From Azospirillum sp. RU38E (GTDB lineage Bacteria > Pseudomonadota > Alphaproteobacteria > Azospirillales > Azospirillaceae), in NCBI RefSeq assembly GCF_900188385.1, contig NZ_FZOI01000005.1:1-64000 (forward strand): a stretch of DNA of 64,000 nt, read 5' to 3'. A program made the translations under genes and the position numbers. The notes beneath the pieces were generated by a model. That model was not told the origin of the DNA, did no database searches, and saw only the letters and a list, made by a program, of their open reading frames with translations. This document shows positions 7,805-15,779 of the stretch, piece by piece (the first letter of the stretch is position 1; every line of letters begins with the position of its first letter).

Positions 7805-9805
7805 TCACTCAAACTCAATAATCTTCTCATCCACCGCCAGCGAGGCGCCCTTGGCGGCGTGGATTTTCTTGACCGTGCCATCGGCTTCGGCGCGCAGGAT
7901 GTTTTCCATCTTCATCGCTTCCACCACGGCCAGTTCCTGGCCGGCCTTCACCGCCTCCCCTTCCTTCACGGCCACGGATACCAGCAGGCCGGGCATGGGG
8001 GACAGCAGGTATTTGGACATGTCGGGCGGCAGTTTCACCGGCATCAGGTCGGCCAGTTCCGCCGCGCGGGCCGTCAGCACATCCACGACCAGGGCCGCAC
8101 CGCCATGGGTCAGCACCCAGGACAGGCCCTTGCGGTCCACCTGCACGCTCATCGCCACATTGTCGATGCTGCCCTGCCAGAGGCTCTGGCCGATTTCCCA
8201 CGGGCCAATAACGGTAAGGTCGCGACCGGCCAGGGTGACGGTGGCGCCGTCATCGGTCAGCGTCACATGGGCCGGGTGGTTGGTGCGCTCGGCGCGGGCT
8301 ACCCAGTCGCGGGCGGTGCGGCGGCCATGGGCGGGCACCTGGCCGGAGACCATGCCATCACGCGCCGCCACCCGCTGCTGAAACAGAGTGGCCAGTGCCA
8401 GCAGGCGATTGCGCGCCGCGTCGTCCGGGGACAGGCCGTGGAAGCCGTCGGGATATTCCTCCGCGATGAAATTGGTGGTCAGGCGACCATCGCGGAAGCG
8501 CTGCTTCTGCATCAGGGAGGCGAGGAAGGAGATATTGTGCCCGACACCCCGGATCTGGAACCCGTCCAGCGCGTCTGACATGGCGTCGGTGGCGGCGTCA
8601 CGGGTGGGGGCCCAGGTGATCAGCTTGGCGATCATCGGATCGTAATACATGCTGATCTCGCCGCCCTCATACACGCCGGTATCGACGCGGACGATGGAAC
8701 CATCGGGGCGCGTGCCCTCCGCCGGGGGACGGTAGCGGGTGACGCGACCGGTGGAGGGCAGGAAGCCACGGGTGGGTTCCTCGGCGTAAACGCGTGCTTC
8801 CAGTGACCAACCGTTGATACCGATATCCGCCTGGGTCAGCGGCAGCTTTTCGCCCGCCGCCACGCGGATCATCAGTTCCACCAGATCCAGGCCGGTGATC
8901 ATTTCGGTAACGGGATGTTCCACCTGGAGCCGTGTGTTCATCTCCAGGAAGTAGAAATTCCGGTCCTTGTCGACGATGAATTCCACCGTGCCGGCGGAAC
9001 GGTATTGCACCGCCTTGGCCAGCGCCACCGACTGTTCGCCCATGGCGCGGCGGGTGGCCTCATCCAGGAAGGGCGAGGGCGCTTCTTCGATCACCTTCTG
9101 GTGACGGCGCTGGATGGAGCATTCACGCTCGTTCAGGTAAACGGCGTTGCCATGGCTGTCGGCCAGCAACTGGATTTCGATGTGGCGCGGCTCGGTGATG
9201 TATTTTTCGATGAACACGCGGTCATCGGCAAAGCTGGAACGCGCTTCGTTGGTGGCGGAGCGGAAGCCGTCGGCCACCTCCCCCTCGTTCCAGGCCACGC
9301 GCATCCCCTTGCCGCCGCCGCCGGCGGATGCCTTGATCATCACCGGGAAACCGATTTCCCGCGCAATGCGGATGGCTTCCTCATCATCCTTGATGACGCC
9401 CAGATAGCCCGGCACGGTGGAAACGCCCGCCGCCTTTGCCAGCTTCTTGCTCTCGATCTTGTCGCCCATGGCGCCGATGGCATGGACATCGGGACCGATG
9501 AAGGTGATGCCCGCCGCCTTCAGCGCCTCGCAGAAGGCGGCCTTTTCCGACAGGAAGCCATAGCCGGGGTGGACGGCCTCGGCCCCGGTCTTCTGGCAGG
9601 CCTCAATGATCTTGTCGGCCAGCAGATAGGATTGGGCGGACGGGGCGGGGCCGATATGCACCGCCTCATCCGCCATTTCCACATGCAGGGCGCCGGCATC
9701 GGCATCGGAATAAACCGCCACCGTCTTGATGCCCATGCGCCGGGCAGTCTTGATGACGCGGCAGGCGATTTCACCACGGTTGGCGATGAGGATCTTCTTG
9801 AACAT
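7805..9805 (-). CDS. pccA: Propionyl-CoA carboxylase alpha subunit (biotin carboxylase and biotin carrier)
   Basis: A 666-residue subunit that carboxylates biotin with ATP and bicarbonate and carries the carboxyl group to the beta subunit. Biotin carboxylase domains span roughly 1-450: an N-terminal Rossmann-like start (FKKILIANRGEIACRVIKTA), an ATP-grasp GGGGKGM loop and an EMNTRLQVEHPVTE signature. A PCC-alpha-specific middle region follows, then a C-terminal biotinyl domain with AMKMEN, the biotinyl Lys being residue 632. The start at 9805 is well supported by the conserved N-terminus. It acts with PccB, encoded about 180 bases upstream on the same strand, with a palindromic repeat between. 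Acetyl-CoA carboxylase activity is less likely given the scpA neighbour. Confidence 0.95.
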   Translation of the reverse strand: MFKKILIANRGEIACRVIKTARRMGIKTVAVYSDADAGALHVEMADEAVHIGPAPSAQSYLLADKIIEACQKTGAEAVHPGYGFLSEKAAFCEALKAAGITFIGPDVHAIGAMGDKIESKKLAKAAGVSTVPGYLGVIKDDEEAIRIAREIGFPVMIKASAGGGGKGMRVAWNEGEVADGFRSATNEARSSFADDRVFIEKYITEPRHIEIQLLADSHGNAVYLNERECSIQRRHQKVIEEAPSPFLDEATRRAMGEQSVALAKAVQYRSAGTVEFIVDKDRNFYFLEMNTRLQVEHPVTEMITGLDLVELMIRVAAGEKLPLTQADIGINGWSLEARVYAEEPTRGFLPSTGRVTRYRPPAEGTRPDGSIVRVDTGVYEGGEISMYYDPMIAKLITWAPTRDAATDAMSDALDGFQIRGVGHNISFLASLMQKQRFRDGRLTTNFIAEEYPDGFHGLSPDDAARNRLLALATLFQQRVAARDGMVSGQVPAHGRRTARDWVARAERTNHPAHVTLTDDGATVTLAGRDLTVIGPWEIGQSLWQGSIDNVAMSVQVDRKGLSWVLTHGGAALVVDVLTARAAELADLMPVKLPPDMSKYLLSPMPGLLVSVAVKEGEAVKAGQELAVVEAMKMENILRAEADGTVKKIHAAKGASLAVDEKIIEFE

Positions 9806-9867
9806 CTTGGCGTCTCCGGGGGCAGCGTCTGGCTGCGCCTTGCGTCTATTCCGCGAAACCTAACCAA

Positions 9868-9956
9868 TGCCTTCCCCGCGAAAGCGGGGATCCAGGGGTA
9901 GCAGGCCGACGCTTAGTGCCCTTGGCCCCTGGACCCCCGCTTTCGCGGGGGAGGCA
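9868..9956. repeat. About 90-bp double-palindrome intergenic repeat
   Basis: The left arm is TGCCTTCCCCGCGAAAGCGG and the right arm ends CGCGGGGGAGGCA. Both carry the TCCAGGGG or CCCCTGGA extension. The spacer is GTAGCAGGCCGACGCTTAG followed by TGCCCTT. It occupies about half of the pccB-pccA gap, so any pccBA transcript must read through a strong hairpin. Confidence 0.85.
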
Positions 9957-9988
9957 GGTAGGTGCAGCGTTGGCCGTAACACCCGTTC

Positions 9989-11521
9989 TCACAACGGCAG
10001 ATTATCGTGCTTCTTCCAGGGGTTCTGGAGTTGCTTGTTCTTCAGCATCGCCAAGGCCTTGCACAGGCGGCGGCGGGTGCCGTGGGGCATGATCACGTCG
10101 TCGATATAGCCACGGCCCGCCGCCACAAAGGGATTGGCGAATTTCTGGCGATATTCCTCGGTCCGCGCCTCAATCTTGGCCTGATCGCCAATATCGCCAC
10201 GGAAAATGATCTCCACCGCCCCCTTCGGCCCCATCACGGCGATTTCCGCACTGGGCCAGGCATAGTTCACATCGCCGCGCAGATGCTTGGACGCCATCAC
10301 GTCATAGGCACCGCCATAGGCCTTGCGGGTGATCAGCGTCACCTTGGGCACCGTCGCTTCGCCATAGGCGAACAGCAGCTTGGCGCCATGTTTGATGATG
10401 CCGTTGAATTCCTGCGCCGTACCCGGCAGGAAGCCCGGCACATCCACCAGGGTGACGATGGGGATGTTGAAAGCATCGCAGAACCGCACGAAGCGCGCGC
10501 CCTTGATGGCGCTGTCAATATCCAGGCAGCCGGCCAGCACCATCGGCTGGTTGGCGACGAAACCAACCGTCGATCCCTGCATCCGCCCGAAGCCGGTGAT
10601 GATGTTCTTGGCATAATCCGGCTGGATTTCGAAGAAATCACCCTCATCCACGATCTTCAGGATTAGTTCCTTCATATCGTAGGGCTTGTTGGGATTGGCC
10701 GGAACCAGCGTATCCAGGCTCATTTCCGGGCGGTCGGCCTCATCCGGCGTGGGGCGCACCGGCGGCTTTTCCCGGTTCGACAGCGGCAGGAAATCCACAA
10801 AGCGGCGGGTTTCCAGCAAAGCCTGCACGTCATTTTCAAAGGCCAGATCGGCCACGCCGGATTTGGCCGTATGGGTCACGGCGCCGCCCAGCTCCTCCGC
10901 CGTCACCACCTCATGCGTCACCGTCTTCACCACATCGGGGCCGGTGACGAACATGTAAGAACTATCCTTCACCATGAAGATGAAGTCGGTCATGGCCGGC
11001 GAATAGACGGCACCACCGGCGCACGGCCCCATGATCAGGCTGATCTGCGGCACCACACCAGAGGCCAGCACATTGCGCTGGAACACTTCGGCATAACCGC
11101 CGAGCGAGGCGACACCTTCCTGGATGCGGGCGCCGCCGCTGTCATTCAGGCCGATGACGGGGGCACCCACCTTCATCGCCTGATCCATGATCTTGCAGAT
11201 CTTCTCCGCGTGCGCTTCTGACAGGGAGCCGCCGAAGACGGTGAAATCCTGGGAAAAGACGAAGACCAGACGGCCATTGATGGTGCCATGGCCGGTGACC
11301 ACACCGTCGCCCGGCACCTTCTGCGCTTCCATGCCGAAATCGCTGCAGCGATGTTCGACGAACATGTCCCATTCTTCGAAGGAACCTTCGTCCAGCAGAA
11401 TGTCGATCCGTTCGCGTGCCGTCAGCTTGCCCTTGGCATGCTGGCCCGCGATACGCTTTTCGCCGCCGCCCAGCCGGGCACCGGCACGCATCTGTTCCAG
11501 CTTCAACAGCACATCCTGCAT
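9989..11521 (-). CDS. pccB: Propionyl-CoA carboxylase beta subunit (carboxyltransferase)
   Basis: A 510-residue carboxyltransferase subunit that moves the carboxyl group from biotin to propionyl-CoA, forming (S)-methylmalonyl-CoA. It has two crotonase-like lobes: the N-lobe contains [12 protein letters not shown] and [20 protein letters not shown] with a [12 protein letters not shown] block, and the C-lobe contains [20 protein letters not shown] and a [16 protein letters not shown] block. Length and motifs are those of PccB. The start ATG at 11521 follows the TTGCAAA-type operator cluster by about 100 bases. With pccA and scpA it forms the propionate-to-succinyl-CoA module, probably controlled by the divergent pccR. 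Confidence 0.95.
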   Translation of the reverse strand: MQDVLLKLEQMRAGARLGGGEKRIAGQHAKGKLTARERIDILLDEGSFEEWDMFVEHRCSDFGMEAQKVPGDGVVTGHGTINGRLVFVFSQDFTVFGGSLSEAHAEKICKIMDQAMKVGAPVIGLNDSGGARIQEGVASLGGYAEVFQRNVLASGVVPQISLIMGPCAGGAVYSPAMTDFIFMVKDSSYMFVTGPDVVKTVTHEVVTAEELGGAVTHTAKSGVADLAFENDVQALLETRRFVDFLPLSNREKPPVRPTPDEADRPEMSLDTLVPANPNKPYDMKELILKIVDEGDFFEIQPDYAKNIITGFGRMQGSTVGFVANQPMVLAGCLDIDSAIKGARFVRFCDAFNIPIVTLVDVPGFLPGTAQEFNGIIKHGAKLLFAYGEATVPKVTLITRKAYGGAYDVMASKHLRGDVNYAWPSAEIAVMGPKGAVEIIFRGDIGDQAKIEARTEEYRQKFANPFVAAGRGYIDDVIMPHGTRRRLCKALAMLKNKQLQNPWKKHDNLPL

Positions 11522-11625
11522 GGGAAGTTCCCGCCCTGATCGGTTTCGTTGGGTTGTTTATGCAAATTATGCGGGGTGGTGGATAGGCGTGGAAAGGTGC
11601 ATAAATGCGAAGGGGATCGGTGCGG

Positions 11626-11650
11626 ATTGCAAATTTTGCAAATTTGCAAG
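11626..11650. promoter_or_regulatory. Probable PccR/ScfR operator: three TTGCAAA-type octamers
   Basis: The octamers ATTGCAAA (11626-11633), TTTGCAAA (11635-11642) and TTTGCAAG (11643-11650) lie side by side about 105 bases upstream of pccB. From memory, the Rhodobacter sphaeroides PccR motif is built of TTTGCAAA half-sites upstream of pccB. The match in motif, target gene and adjacent ScfR-type regulator makes this a convincing operator. Confidence 0.75.
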
Positions 11651-11708
11651 GGTGAGGGTAAAGTGGTCGGGCGAAAGGTGGGGCTGTTTGTTGCCGCCCG
11701 CACCTCCC

Positions 11709-11800
11709 TGCCTCCCCCGCGGAAGCGGGGGTCCAGGGGCCAAGGGTACCCAAGCGTTGGTTCTTGTGGCCCCTGGATCCCCGCTTCCGCGGGGAAGGCA
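11709..11800. repeat. About 90-bp double-palindrome intergenic repeat with outer arm
   Basis: This is a core copy with the arms TGCCTCCCCCGCGGAAGCGG and CGCGGGGAAGGCA. The variant GCGGAAGC loop is matched by GCTTCCGC in the opposite arm, so pairing is kept. On its right it is followed by CCAAGGGACTAACTTAGCGC and CTATGGG, the outer arm seen in the nested copies at 30.3 and 32.4 kb. Confidence 0.82.
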
Positions 11801-11950
11801 CGTTATTCCAAGGGACTAACTTAGCGCCTATGGGCCTTCGCCGGGGTGACGGTAGCGTTTAAAGATAAGACGTGTAAGACCTTGAGATAGCGTGAAACTT
11901 TCCGGACGGACTCTCAAGAATAGCTTCAGTCAGCGCAGAGGGTGACGAAC

Positions 11951-12124
11951 ATGGGGTATCACCTGACCTTGAACGACGAATGCCAGATCACCTTGCCCGC
12001 CGAGTTGCTGGCCCATTTAGGCTTGGAAGACGGCGGCGTTGTTTGGATTGAAAAACGCCCGAACGGCATTCTGCATTTCAGTGCAACACCCCCCGACGCG
12101 ACGCCGGAGCAAAATCCCCCATGA
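11951..12124 (+). CDS. AbrB-like small protein overlapping pccR
   Basis: A 57-residue protein. NDECQITLPAELLAHLGLED followed by a GGVVWIEKRPNGILHF strand-turn-strand resembles the swapped-hairpin AbrB/MazE DNA-binding fold. I prefer the ATG at 11951 because GAGGGTG lies about six bases upstream; a GTG at 11942 has no spaced ribosome site. Its stop overlaps the pccR start (ATGA at 12121-12124), so the two are very probably translationally coupled. It may be a co-regulator of propionate metabolism, which is inference. The C-terminal 12 residues are a flexible Pro/Glu tail. Confidence 0.62.
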   Translation: MGYHLTLNDECQITLPAELLAHLGLEDGGVVWIEKRPNGILHFSATPPDATPEQNPP

Positions 12125-13539
12125 GCACCAAAATCTATGCCGGTGAACGTATCCGCCGTCTGCGGGAAGTGCGCGGTATCAGTCAGGCTGCCCTAGCGGC
12201 GGCGGTGGGGCTGTCCACCTCCTACCTGAACCAGATTGAGAATAACCAGCGCCCCTTGTCGGCGGCGGCGGTGATCCGGCTGTCGTCTTACTTCTCCGTC
12301 GAGCCCAGTCATTTTGCCGATGATGCCGATATGCGGCTGGCGTCGGAGATGCGGGAAGCCTTGGGTGATCCGCTGTTTGCTGAGCAGGAGGTAAAGTTCG
12401 CCGGCATCCGCGATGCGGTGCGAGCGGCGCCGGAGATCATGGGGGCCTTCCTGAAACTCTACCGCGCCTATCGCTCGCTGGAAGAGGAGCAGCAGGCGCT
12501 GGTGGACCGGGTGGGGGGGGAGGAGACAGTGAACGGCCCCGCCTTCCCCTATGATGAGGTGCGCGACTTCGTGCAGTCGCGGCGCAACCATTTTGAAGGG
12601 CTGGACCACGCGGCGGAAGATTTGTTTGAGGCGTCCGGCTTTTCCAAGGACCGGCTGCTGGAACATCTGGCCCAGTTCCTGGCCGACCGGCATGGCGTGA
12701 CCATCCGGGTGGCGCAGGGATTTGCCCGGCATGATGTGCTGTGGCGCTATGAACCGGAAGAGCGGATTCTTTTCGTATCCGAAACGGCCCCGCGGGAGAG
12801 CCGCACTTTCTATGCGGCACACCAGATCGGCCTGCTGTCCTATGGGGTGGAGATTGAACGGCTGGTGGCGGAGGCCAACCTTTCCAGTGTGGAGGCACGG
12901 TCCATCGCCCGGGTGGGGCTGGCCAATTATTTCGCAGGCGCATTGATCCTGCCTTACCGCCGTTTTCTGACCGAGGCGCAGCGCATGCGCTATGATATTG
13001 ATCGGTTGAGCGCCTATTTCGGGGTCAGCTTCGAACAGGTCTGCCACCGGCTGTCCACCATGCAGCGGCCGGGGATGCCGGGGGTGCCGTTTTATTTCAT
13101 GAAGGTGGATATGGCGGGCAATATCGCCAAACGCTCCAGCGCCACCCGGTTTCAGTTTGCCCGCTTCGGCGGTGCCTGCCCCTTGTGGAATGTGCATCAG
13201 GCCTTTGCCCAGCCGGGTCGCATTCTGGTGCAACAGGCGCGGATGCCGGATGGGGCAACCTATCTGTGCATCGCCCGCACGGTGGTGGCGGGTGGCAGCG
13301 GCTATCTGTCGCGTCCACGGGAAGCGGCGGTTGGATTGGGCTGTGAGATCAGCTTTGCCGACCAGCTGGTCTATTCCGCCGGGCTGGATTTGAAGGATGC
13401 CGATGCGGCGGTGCCCATCGGGTCCAACTGCAAGGTCTGTGACCGGGAAGATTGCCGCCACCGCGCCTTCCCGCCCATCGGCAAGGCGCTGCGCGTGGAT
13501 GCGCATGAACGCCGGACGGTGCCGTATAACGTAACGTGA
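12121..13539 (+). CDS. pccR: Short-chain fatty acyl-CoA-responsive regulator, XRE family (ScfR; PccR-like)
   Basis: A 472-residue transcription factor. Residues about 7-62 are a Cro/CI-type helix-turn-helix (RIRRLREVRGISQAALAAAV, then STSYLNQIENNQRPLS). The central part is the conserved ScfR sensory domain, including an IrrE-like middle region (FYAAHQIGLLSYGVEIERLV). The C-terminus carries a cysteine cluster C437-x2-C440-x4-C445 with a following His447. ScfR proteins bind short-chain acyl-CoAs; PccR activates pccB for propionyl-CoA assimilation in R. sphaeroides. The position divergent from pccB, with a matching operator, argues for the same role here rather than RamB- or MccR-type targets. 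The start overlaps the stop of the AbrB-like gene. Confidence 0.88.
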   Translation: MSTKIYAGERIRRLREVRGISQAALAAAVGLSTSYLNQIENNQRPLSAAAVIRLSSYFSVEPSHFADDADMRLASEMREALGDPLFAEQEVKFAGIRDAVRAAPEIMGAFLKLYRAYRSLEEEQQALVDRVGGEETVNGPAFPYDEVRDFVQSRRNHFEGLDHAAEDLFEASGFSKDRLLEHLAQFLADRHGVTIRVAQGFARHDVLWRYEPEERILFVSETAPRESRTFYAAHQIGLLSYGVEIERLVAEANLSSVEARSIARVGLANYFAGALILPYRRFLTEAQRMRYDIDRLSAYFGVSFEQVCHRLSTMQRPGMPGVPFYFMKVDMAGNIAKRSSATRFQFARFGGACPLWNVHQAFAQPGRILVQQARMPDGATYLCIARTVVAGGSGYLSRPREAAVGLGCEISFADQLVYSAGLDLKDADAAVPIGSNCKVCDREDCRHRAFPPIGKALRVDAHERRTVPYNVT

Positions 13540-13634
13540 AGTTGTTCACAGACAACCATACGATGATGTGATTATCCTGCGGCACCCTAGTCGCCCTTTG
13601 CTGGCGACAGCGGGGATGGACGGAGAAGCCGCCG

Positions 13635-14459
13635 ATGGATCTTGTTGCCCTGGTCGACCGCTCCCCCGCCTTTCTGGCGGTGGTGGCCCTGCTGGCGCTG
13701 GGGGAATATCTCTGGCACCGGCAGCGCGGCAGCGATGGCTATGACCTGCGGGAAAGTGCCGCCACGCTGGGCATCATGGTGGGGCAGATCGCCATCCGCA
13801 CCGCCGGAATCGGGCTGATCGCACCGCTGATGTTCGCGCTGTATGACCAGCGGCTGTTCACGCTTGACGGCGGGAGCGGGCTGGGGCTGGTCGGGCTGTT
13901 CCTGGGGGTGGAGCTGGCCTATTACTGGTTTCACCGGCTGTCGCACCGGGTACGCTTCATGTGGGCCAACCATGCCGTGCACCATTCCTCCACCCGGCTG
14001 AACCTGACGGCGGCGTTCCGGCTGGGCTGGACCAATCTGCTGACCGGAAGCTGGGTGTTGCTGCTGCCGCTGATCTGGCTGGGCTATCACCCGGTCGCCG
14101 TGCTGGGCATGTTCAGCCTGAACCTGACCTATCAACTGTTCCTGCACACGGAAATGGTGGGGCGGCTGGGGCCGCTGGAATGGGTGCTGAACACGCCCAA
14201 CCATCACCGGGTGCATCATGGATCGGATGCCGACTGCATTGACCGCAATTTCGGCGGGATGCTGATCATCTTCGACCGGCTGTTCGGCAGCTTTGCCACC
14301 GTGGAGCCGGGGCGGAAGCTGCGCTATGGCGTGCAGGGCGGGCCGGTCAGCTATAACCCGCTGCGCATCGCCTTTGCCGAATGGGGCCGGCTGTTCCGCG
14401 ACATGGCCGCCAGCCGGCACCCGTGGCAGGCGTTGCGGATATGGGTGGGGCGGCCCTAA
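13635..14459 (+). CDS. Sterol desaturase / fatty acid hydroxylase family membrane protein
   Basis: A 274-residue integral membrane di-iron protein of the fatty acid hydroxylase superfamily. The histidine clusters that bind the two irons are intact: H100-x3-H104, H113-x2-H116-H117, H171, and H190-H191-x2-H194-H195. Hydrophobic segments lie at about 12-28, 45-70, 82-98 and 135-170. It would hydroxylate or desaturate a lipid at the membrane; the substrate cannot be told, although hopanoid, carotenoid or alkyl lipid are possible. It stands alone and converges on the PepSY gene, with a modular hairpin repeat between. Confidence 0.85.
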   Translation: MDLVALVDRSPAFLAVVALLALGEYLWHRQRGSDGYDLRESAATLGIMVGQIAIRTAGIGLIAPLMFALYDQRLFTLDGGSGLGLVGLFLGVELAYYWFHRLSHRVRFMWANHAVHHSSTRLNLTAAFRLGWTNLLTGSWVLLLPLIWLGYHPVAVLGMFSLNLTYQLFLHTEMVGRLGPLEWVLNTPNHHRVHHGSDADCIDRNFGGMLIIFDRLFGSFATVEPGRKLRYGVQGGPVSYNPLRIAFAEWGRLFRDMAASRHPWQALRIWVGRP

Positions 14460-14467
14460 ACTAATCG

Positions 14468-14536
14468 CCCTCAGGCGCCGGGTCGGCAGTCGCCGACCTC
14501 CAACCTGCCCGAAGGCCAGCCTTCAGGCAGGTTGGT
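14468..14536. repeat. Modular hairpin repeat, partial copy
   Basis: CCCTCAGGCGCCGGGTCGGC, then AGTCGCCGACCTC, then a hairpin whose outer arms CCAACCTGCC and GGCAGGTTGG pair. The core matches four other copies (near 15.7, 37.3, 39.2 and 40.8 kb), while the final hairpin has its own sequence. It lies between the convergent 3' ends of the hydroxylase and PepSY genes, so it may terminate both. Confidence 0.7.
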
Positions 14537-14537
14537 G

Positions 14538-15626
14538 TTATACCGCAGCCTTCTTCCGCCCGGCCGGCGCCCGTTGCGGTGGGGGCCGGCGGAACCAGAA
14601 GCTCCAGACGGCCAGCGTGCCCAGCAGGACCAGCGCCAGCCCGCTGACACTCATCACCAGCCGGAATGCCAGCCCGCCTACCTTGGCCGCGTGCAGCGGA
14701 TAGGCCAGGTTGAAAATGCGCGCCCCCAGCGGCAGGGTCGCGGCATCGCGGCTGCCCACCATGGCCCCCGTCTCCGGCTGGAACCAGACCATGGTGCGGC
14801 CATTGGGCAGCCATTCCACCGGCCGGCGCAGGCGCAGGCTGATCAGTTCGCCCGGACGGCGCGGCAGGGTCAGTACGCGGAATTCCCCATCGGGGAAGGT
14901 CTTCTGCGCCTCTGCCAGCATGGCGGCCCAATCCAGCCCCGGTGCCAGCGCCCCGCCCTTCACCGCCGGCACCGCCATGGCGGCCTTTCGTTCCGCTGGC
15001 GAAATGACTGGCGACAGCAGCAGGTTGGTGACCGGCGGCAGGGTCAGCATTACCCCGGTCAGGCAGGACAGGAACAGCAAGGGTGCCATCACCACCCCGA
15101 AATCCCGGTGCTGGCGGATGATGGCGGGCCGGCTCAACCGCGCTGGCCAGAGGCGGAAACTGAAGGTGAAGCGCAGCTTCCACCACAGAATGATGCCGGA
15201 AATGATGAAGAACAGGCCGATCAGCGCGGCGATGCCGCCAATCGTCTCCCCCACATCGCCGGCCAGCAGATGCTTGTGCAGATCGGCCAGCCAGAGTTCC
15301 GGCCGCGCCCATTCGCTGTCCCAGCGGCTGACGATGCTGCCCGACTGGTCGGCATAGGCCCCGGCCCCGTTGCCCATGCGCAGCCGGTGCAGGCCGAACC
15401 CGTCATCGGCGAAGATGATGGATTGCGGCCGGCTGGCCGGATCGGCCAGCAACCCCGCCACCACCGGCCCCACCTGGGCGGCGTCGGTGACCAGGGCCTG
15501 ATCCGCGCCGGGCAGCATCACCCAGGCATCCTGATGCACCAGAATGGTGCCGGTCAGGCCCAGCAGGGCCAGCAGCAGGCCGATCAGGCCACCGGCCCAG
15601 CGATGCAGAAGGTCAAGCGTGCGCAT
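14538..15626 (-). CDS. PepSY-associated TM helix protein (iron-uptake-linked membrane protein)
   Basis: A 362-residue inner-membrane protein of the PepSY_TM family. TM segments are at about 12-32 (GLIGLLLALLGLTGTILVHQ), near 130-150 (IGLFFIISGIILWW), near 185-205 and near 320-345. Periplasmic PepSY-like regions lie between them, and the C-terminal tail is basic and Pro-rich. Family members such as PiuB often accompany TonB-dependent siderophore receptors, and some are thought to help reduce or release siderophore iron. Here it lies downstream of a Fur-boxed receptor on the same strand, 153 bases away, with a modular repeat between them. Confidence 0.85.
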   Translation of the reverse strand: MRTLDLLHRWAGGLIGLLLALLGLTGTILVHQDAWVMLPGADQALVTDAAQVGPVVAGLLADPASRPQSIIFADDGFGLHRLRMGNGAGAYADQSGSIVSRWDSEWARPELWLADLHKHLLAGDVGETIGGIAALIGLFFIISGIILWWKLRFTFSFRLWPARLSRPAIIRQHRDFGVVMAPLLFLSCLTGVMLTLPPVTNLLLSPVISPAERKAAMAVPAVKGGALAPGLDWAAMLAEAQKTFPDGEFRVLTLPRRPGELISLRLRRPVEWLPNGRTMVWFQPETGAMVGSRDAATLPLGARIFNLAYPLHAAKVGGLAFRLVMSVSGLALVLLGTLAVWSFWFRRPPPQRAPAGRKKAAV

Positions 15627-15642
15627 GGTGCCCTGTTATCAT

Positions 15643-15776
15643 GGCAATCCAGCTTGATCGTGGCCGATCAAGCTGGATTGCGCGTTCCCTCAATCGCCGG
15701 GCGGCGGCATCCGCCGCCTTGGCTTGCGGCGCATGTGCGCCGGGCCGGCAGTCGCCGGCCTCCCTTCTGACGAAGG
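15643..15776. repeat. Modular hairpin repeat, full copy
   Basis: Three parts are seen. Hairpin 1 pairs GGCAATCCAGCTTGATCG with CGATCAAGCTGGATTGCG (15643-15681). The core is CCCTCAATCGCCGGGCGGCG, continuing through GGGCCGGCAGTCGCCGGCCTC. Hairpin 2 is CCCTTCTGACGAAGGG (15761-15776). It ends four bases before the stop of the TonB receptor gene, in the spacer towards the PepSY gene. Confidence 0.75.
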
Positions 15777-15779
15777 GTT

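Larger units (their letters stand above)
11522..11950. promoter_or_regulatory. pccB-pccR divergent regulatory region
   Basis: This 429-base gap contains no gene. From pccB outward it holds TTATGCAAATTATGC (11558-11572), TGCATAAATGCG (from about 11599), a strong TTGCAAA cluster (11626-11650), one double-palindrome repeat (11709-11800), and a further arm of the larger nested repeat (AAGGGACTAACTTAGCGCC, then CTATGGG to about 11834). A TTTCCGGACGGACTCT motif near 11898 resembles the terminal segment of other nested copies. The repeat therefore sits between the carboxylase operator and the regulator gene. Confidence 0.6.

Noticed and set aside
11142-11801. Minus-strand frame beginning MPSPRKRGSRG, and similar PAKAGIQG or PRKRGSRG peptides at other loci
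   Set aside because: These peptides are translations of the palindromic repeats, a common artefact in alphaproteobacterial annotation.
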